Shown here in pieces: positions 60,714 through 64,000 of a stretch of DNA of 64,000 bases. Position 1 is the stretch's first letter. Every line of letters begins with the position of its first letter. A program made the translations under genes and the position numbers. Under the pieces are notes generated by a model that was not told the origin of the DNA, did no database searches, and saw only the letters and a list, made by a program, of their open reading frames with translations. The stretch is from Siphlonurus alternatus (taxonomy: Eukaryota > Arthropoda > Insecta > Ephemeroptera > Siphlonuridae): the NCBI GenBank assembly GCA_949825025.1, contig OX463780.1, positions 26,130,118-26,194,117 of the forward strand. Direction: 5' to 3'.

Positions 60714-61019
60714 GCCACTGCAGGCAATTTGCGTAATTCCGACATTCAAATTCTCATGCTGTGGTATATTATGCAGGGAAATTTGTTAAAAGAATTCAAT
60801 GATAAATTTTAAAATCATTAAATTTTAAAGTTATTTACACGAGTATAATATATATAAAATACATTATATATATTATAATTATGCTTCGTTAATACGAAAT
60901 CTTACATCATTCAAAGCAAAGATATACTGAACATGCAAACAGGAATAACAAACCCTGAGGCATGTATGATAAATTTTTCTGAGGCTCATATTCAGAATAA
61001 TTTACATGTTTACCTCAAG

Positions 61020-61150
61020 TGCATCAATTTATCGCGTCCTGACTCTGAGAGCGAGTTGGGTGTCGAGAAAGCGCGCGATCTTGCTTATGATCTTCGTGTT
61101 TTCACTGTTGTGCTCAACAATGCGATCACTCGTTATAATGTAACCTGTAA
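61020..61150. promoter_or_regulatory. Intronic GC-richer island
   Basis: CpG-containing block (gagaaagcgcgcgatcttgc). A 99-codon frame crosses it, not recognised. Confidence 0.33.
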
Positions 61151-61929
61151 CAATCAAAGCAAGCATGCATGCATTGAATGCTACAATTTTCCGCATTATG
61201 GACTCTTAAACAATGCTCATTGGAATATATAATTCTCAGAAAATAAAAAGTAAAAACACTCTTTCTATGATTTTTTTTTATAAGAAGTAAATATACATTA
61301 CAATACCATAATAAACTTTATTTTCAAATAATTAGTTATCACTAGAGATTTCATTAATAGTAAAGGAGAATTCTCAGAACAATAAAATATTAATGTAATT
61401 GACAGACAGTGCAGCATGCTATAATATAAAGATATAGACAACACGCATTCCATAAACAGATAAATTATTTATATTTTATACATTCACAGATTATAAAATT
61501 ATTTTATATATAATTACTAATTTATAATAACTTAAGTGTTTCTTTAAGTTTTTAGTATACGTAAAATAATATTGTTTGCAAATTCCATTAATCAAATTAC
61601 AATTGTTTTTATAGCTATAAGTAACTATATAGTCATAATTTAATCGCACTTTGTCAAACAAAATGTTACTTGAATTTTTGGATATGTATTTTATTAAATT
61701 TATTGACTTTATGTTAGTTAGTATATTAGTGATAATTATAATGATCTTGTTTTGCATTATTATACAACATGATGTAATTTAATAATATTGAAATATAATT
61801 TCAAAATAAAACACGTAAACTAATACAATAAGTAATAAATATAATAATATACCTTTAGTTTATTTAGAATCAAGAAAAGTAAAAATATATATCAATATTT
61901 CTAAATTATATACAGCATTTTACAGTTAA

Positions 61930-62294
61930 GGTAGAGATAATACGGATCAGCTGGCCCAATGCTAAAAAAATCCCATTCATAAAAATTATGAAAAAAATTT
62001 AAAGTGTTCTCCTCTACATCCCCTATCAGTAGGTAAAATATCAGGTATACAAAAACGAGCTAGTTTTCGAGTTATTAATTTTTAAAGTTGACTAATTTAA
62101 CATGGAGAAATAGAATTTCCATGTTAAATTGGTCAACTTTAAAAATTAATAACTCGAAAACTAGCTCGTTTTTGTATACCTGATATTTTACCTACTGATA
62201 GGGGATGTAGAGGAGAACACTTTAAATTTTTTTCATAATTTTTATGAATGGGATTTTTTTAGCATTGGGCCAGCTGATCCGTATTATCTCTACC
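61930..62294. mobile_element. Palindromic MITE, family C copy 2, piggyBac-like
   Basis: Same termini and TTAA flanks as 57874-58247. The two arms are nearly perfect inverse copies and the two elements differ at few positions, so insertion was recent. Centre near 62105. Confidence 0.9.
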
Positions 62295-62509
62295 TTAATC
62301 GATTTAATCCTTTCTACATAAAGAAAATGTAAAAATTACAAAAAATACAAATTAACAAGAAAAATATGAAAATAAATATTACCACTATAACCACAGTGGA
62401 ATATTTTGTAATGTAAATTTATTGAAATATATCCATTACTTCTATTAGTGAACTTTATAAATTATAATTTTGGTGCATGCATCATAATGTATAAACTGGA
62501 CCTAAGGGA

Positions 62510-62650
62510 TGCTTTCGTTTAAACAACAGAACCCTAGGGTGCTCGTTTAAGGTAATGACAACTCTAAGCATGCCAAGCGTTTGTGTCGCTGGGGGGACAT
62601 TTAAATGTCAGCAGATTGCTTGGCTGAAGGCTAATTGTCCTCACAGTATG
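62510..62650. promoter_or_regulatory. Intronic GC-richer island
   Basis: About 140 bp including atgccaagcgtttgtgtcgc and ggctaattgtcc (homeodomain core). Confidence 0.33.
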
Positions 62651-62654
62651 TTAA

Positions 62655-63750
62655 TATAACGTACTCTATATACTGCTTTGTTCAAGCCACGCACATACAT
62701 AATAGTAGGCTTTGTGTACAACAGAACATAACAGTAGATTTATTTACATTTTTAAACACACTTTTATAAAATGTTTTGTGTTTTTTTCTTTTAAATTTTA
62801 ACTTAAAAAAGAATGTAATGCTGTGTTTTTAAAGATATAATAATTCTGCATTTTAGTAGAAATTAAGGCATCCTAGCATTTTATTTTTTAAAAAAATTAT
62901 ATCGGATTTCTTTGTTTTAATGGTGTTATATAAGTATTATCGATTTCCTATTTATGCACTGAATTGGATGCACCTTATATATGAGCATAAAAATTACATG
63001 TAAATAAATAATAAAGCAAACTTGTACAAGTTTTGAACTAACACAAATTGACAAATAAGGCTATAGTTACCATCATAATGATTTTTTTTTTTTTTTTTTT
63101 TTATGTTTGTGCATGGATCAAAATTTTTGTTACTATAATTAAATATATACTGTACGAGTGATTTCCAGGCTTTTCAATTATAACCGCAGTTAATGTCATT
63201 AAGTTAGCCTGGTGCTAAGCGTGGTTATGGATATATATATATATATTACACATTTCTTCGTGAATCTCGTTTATATATTATATTGTAGTTTAAATTACTT
63301 AAATAACTCTTTTATCGAAGTCATATAATAAATATAATATATCTGTCAAAGCTTTCAAATTTCAATTGCTATTAATATTCTTGTCTTAAATGACTATAAT
63401 GCTCATTGCCCACTGCTTGTCAACTTAAGTACATAAACGTGTGACATTGACTTAATAAACTATACCTTCTGTAATATTAATGAACATGATGACTAAAATA
63501 TAATTTCTTATGATACATTATATTGAATTTATAGTCATTATAATTTAGCACGTCACATATAAACCACTTATAGTACTTTATATTAACAATTTATTATATT
63601 GCATATTATATAAAGCCACCACGGACGTATTAACCATTATGAACAATTAGATATGGTTACATTGAATTGCGAACGATTTAAACTTCTCAAGCATTTGTAT
63701 TGTATATCCCACCCTTAATATATATTTTGCTGTTAACTTTACATTACATA
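62655..63750. other. AT-rich intron
   Basis: Contains a T20 run at 63083-63102 and a family E-like fragment at 63180-63270 (taaccgcagttaatgtcatt; ttcgtgaatctcg). Nothing else was recognised. Confidence 0.4.
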
Positions 63751-63754
63751 TTAG

Positions 63755-63875
63755 AGTCGAGTCACTGCCAAGTGCACTTCAAACAAAAACACCCTCAATT
63801 TTCCCGCGCTAATTCACCCCTTAGTGTCGGCGTCAGCTGGCAACAATAACAACCCTCCCATCATTATTATAAGGG
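63755..63875. promoter_or_regulatory. Intronic GC-richer island
   Basis: About 120 bp (gagtcgagtcactgccaagt; gtgtcggcgtcagctgg), near the right edge. Confidence 0.33.
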
Positions 63876-64000
63876 AGTGCTCAGTGTTATACTACTGTAC
63901 TTGTATAAAAAATTTGACTCCGAAACGGATTTCCTTAATCTTTATTTTCTACATTGAATGTGTATGATGAGGGGAGTTTAAAAACACGTTAAAAAAAAGC

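Larger units (their letters stand above)
51716..64000 (+). other. BarH-like intron 1 (continues beyond window)
   Basis: More than 12 kb. No homeobox-coding sequence (no WYQNRRTKWK-like frame) was found. It contains GC-rich islands, two TTAA-flanked MITEs and microsatellites. Confidence 0.55.

Noticed and set aside
60933..61232. 99-codon frame as a gene
   Set aside because: Crosses a GC island in the BarH intron; nothing in it resembles a known protein and no splice signals fit.

Overview
The window looks like animal nuclear DNA: very AT-rich (roughly 70% by eye), with spliced genes, long introns, many palindromic MITEs, a tRNA-derived SINE, a LINE fragment and long microsatellites. A BarH-type homeobox exon and TCAGT initiator motifs fit an arthropod best. 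I cannot name a species, and another invertebrate is not excluded.

Left flank (0-13 kb): two small secreted-protein genes converge. The plus-strand gene can be assembled from eight phase-consistent exons (237-9207, 211 residues, signal peptide, eight cysteines in the mature part). The minus-strand gene has two exons (12850-11303, 73 residues, signal peptide). In both, a phase-0 intron follows the signal peptide and a similar short helical segment comes next, so they look like distant relatives.

Right side (47-64 kb): coding exon 1 of a BarH-like homeobox gene lies at 51151-51715 (+), with its promoter and 5' leader just upstream. The homeobox itself is not in the window; intron 1 runs past the right edge.

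Centre (13-51 kb): no convincing protein gene except a possible minus-strand exon near 15 kb. A 276-bp block at the BarH promoter (50650-50925) has an inverted copy at 16099-16381, with 5 substitutions and one 7-bp indel by eye. Two upstream elements are also present in inverted copy in matching order: 20.9 and 19.9 kb on the left, 47.2 and 48.9 kb on the right. This is what a divergent, head-to-head duplication of the BarH regulatory region would leave. No BarH first exon is visible at the left copy. Between the two halves, short GC/CpG-rich islands recur every few kb in AT-rich DNA and are candidate cis-regulatory elements.

Mobile DNA is scattered throughout: palindromic MITEs of at least seven families (one TTAA-flanked and piggyBac-like, one with an 8-bp target duplication and hAT-like), a 356-bp SINE, a 5'-truncated LINE, and several retroelement-like tails.
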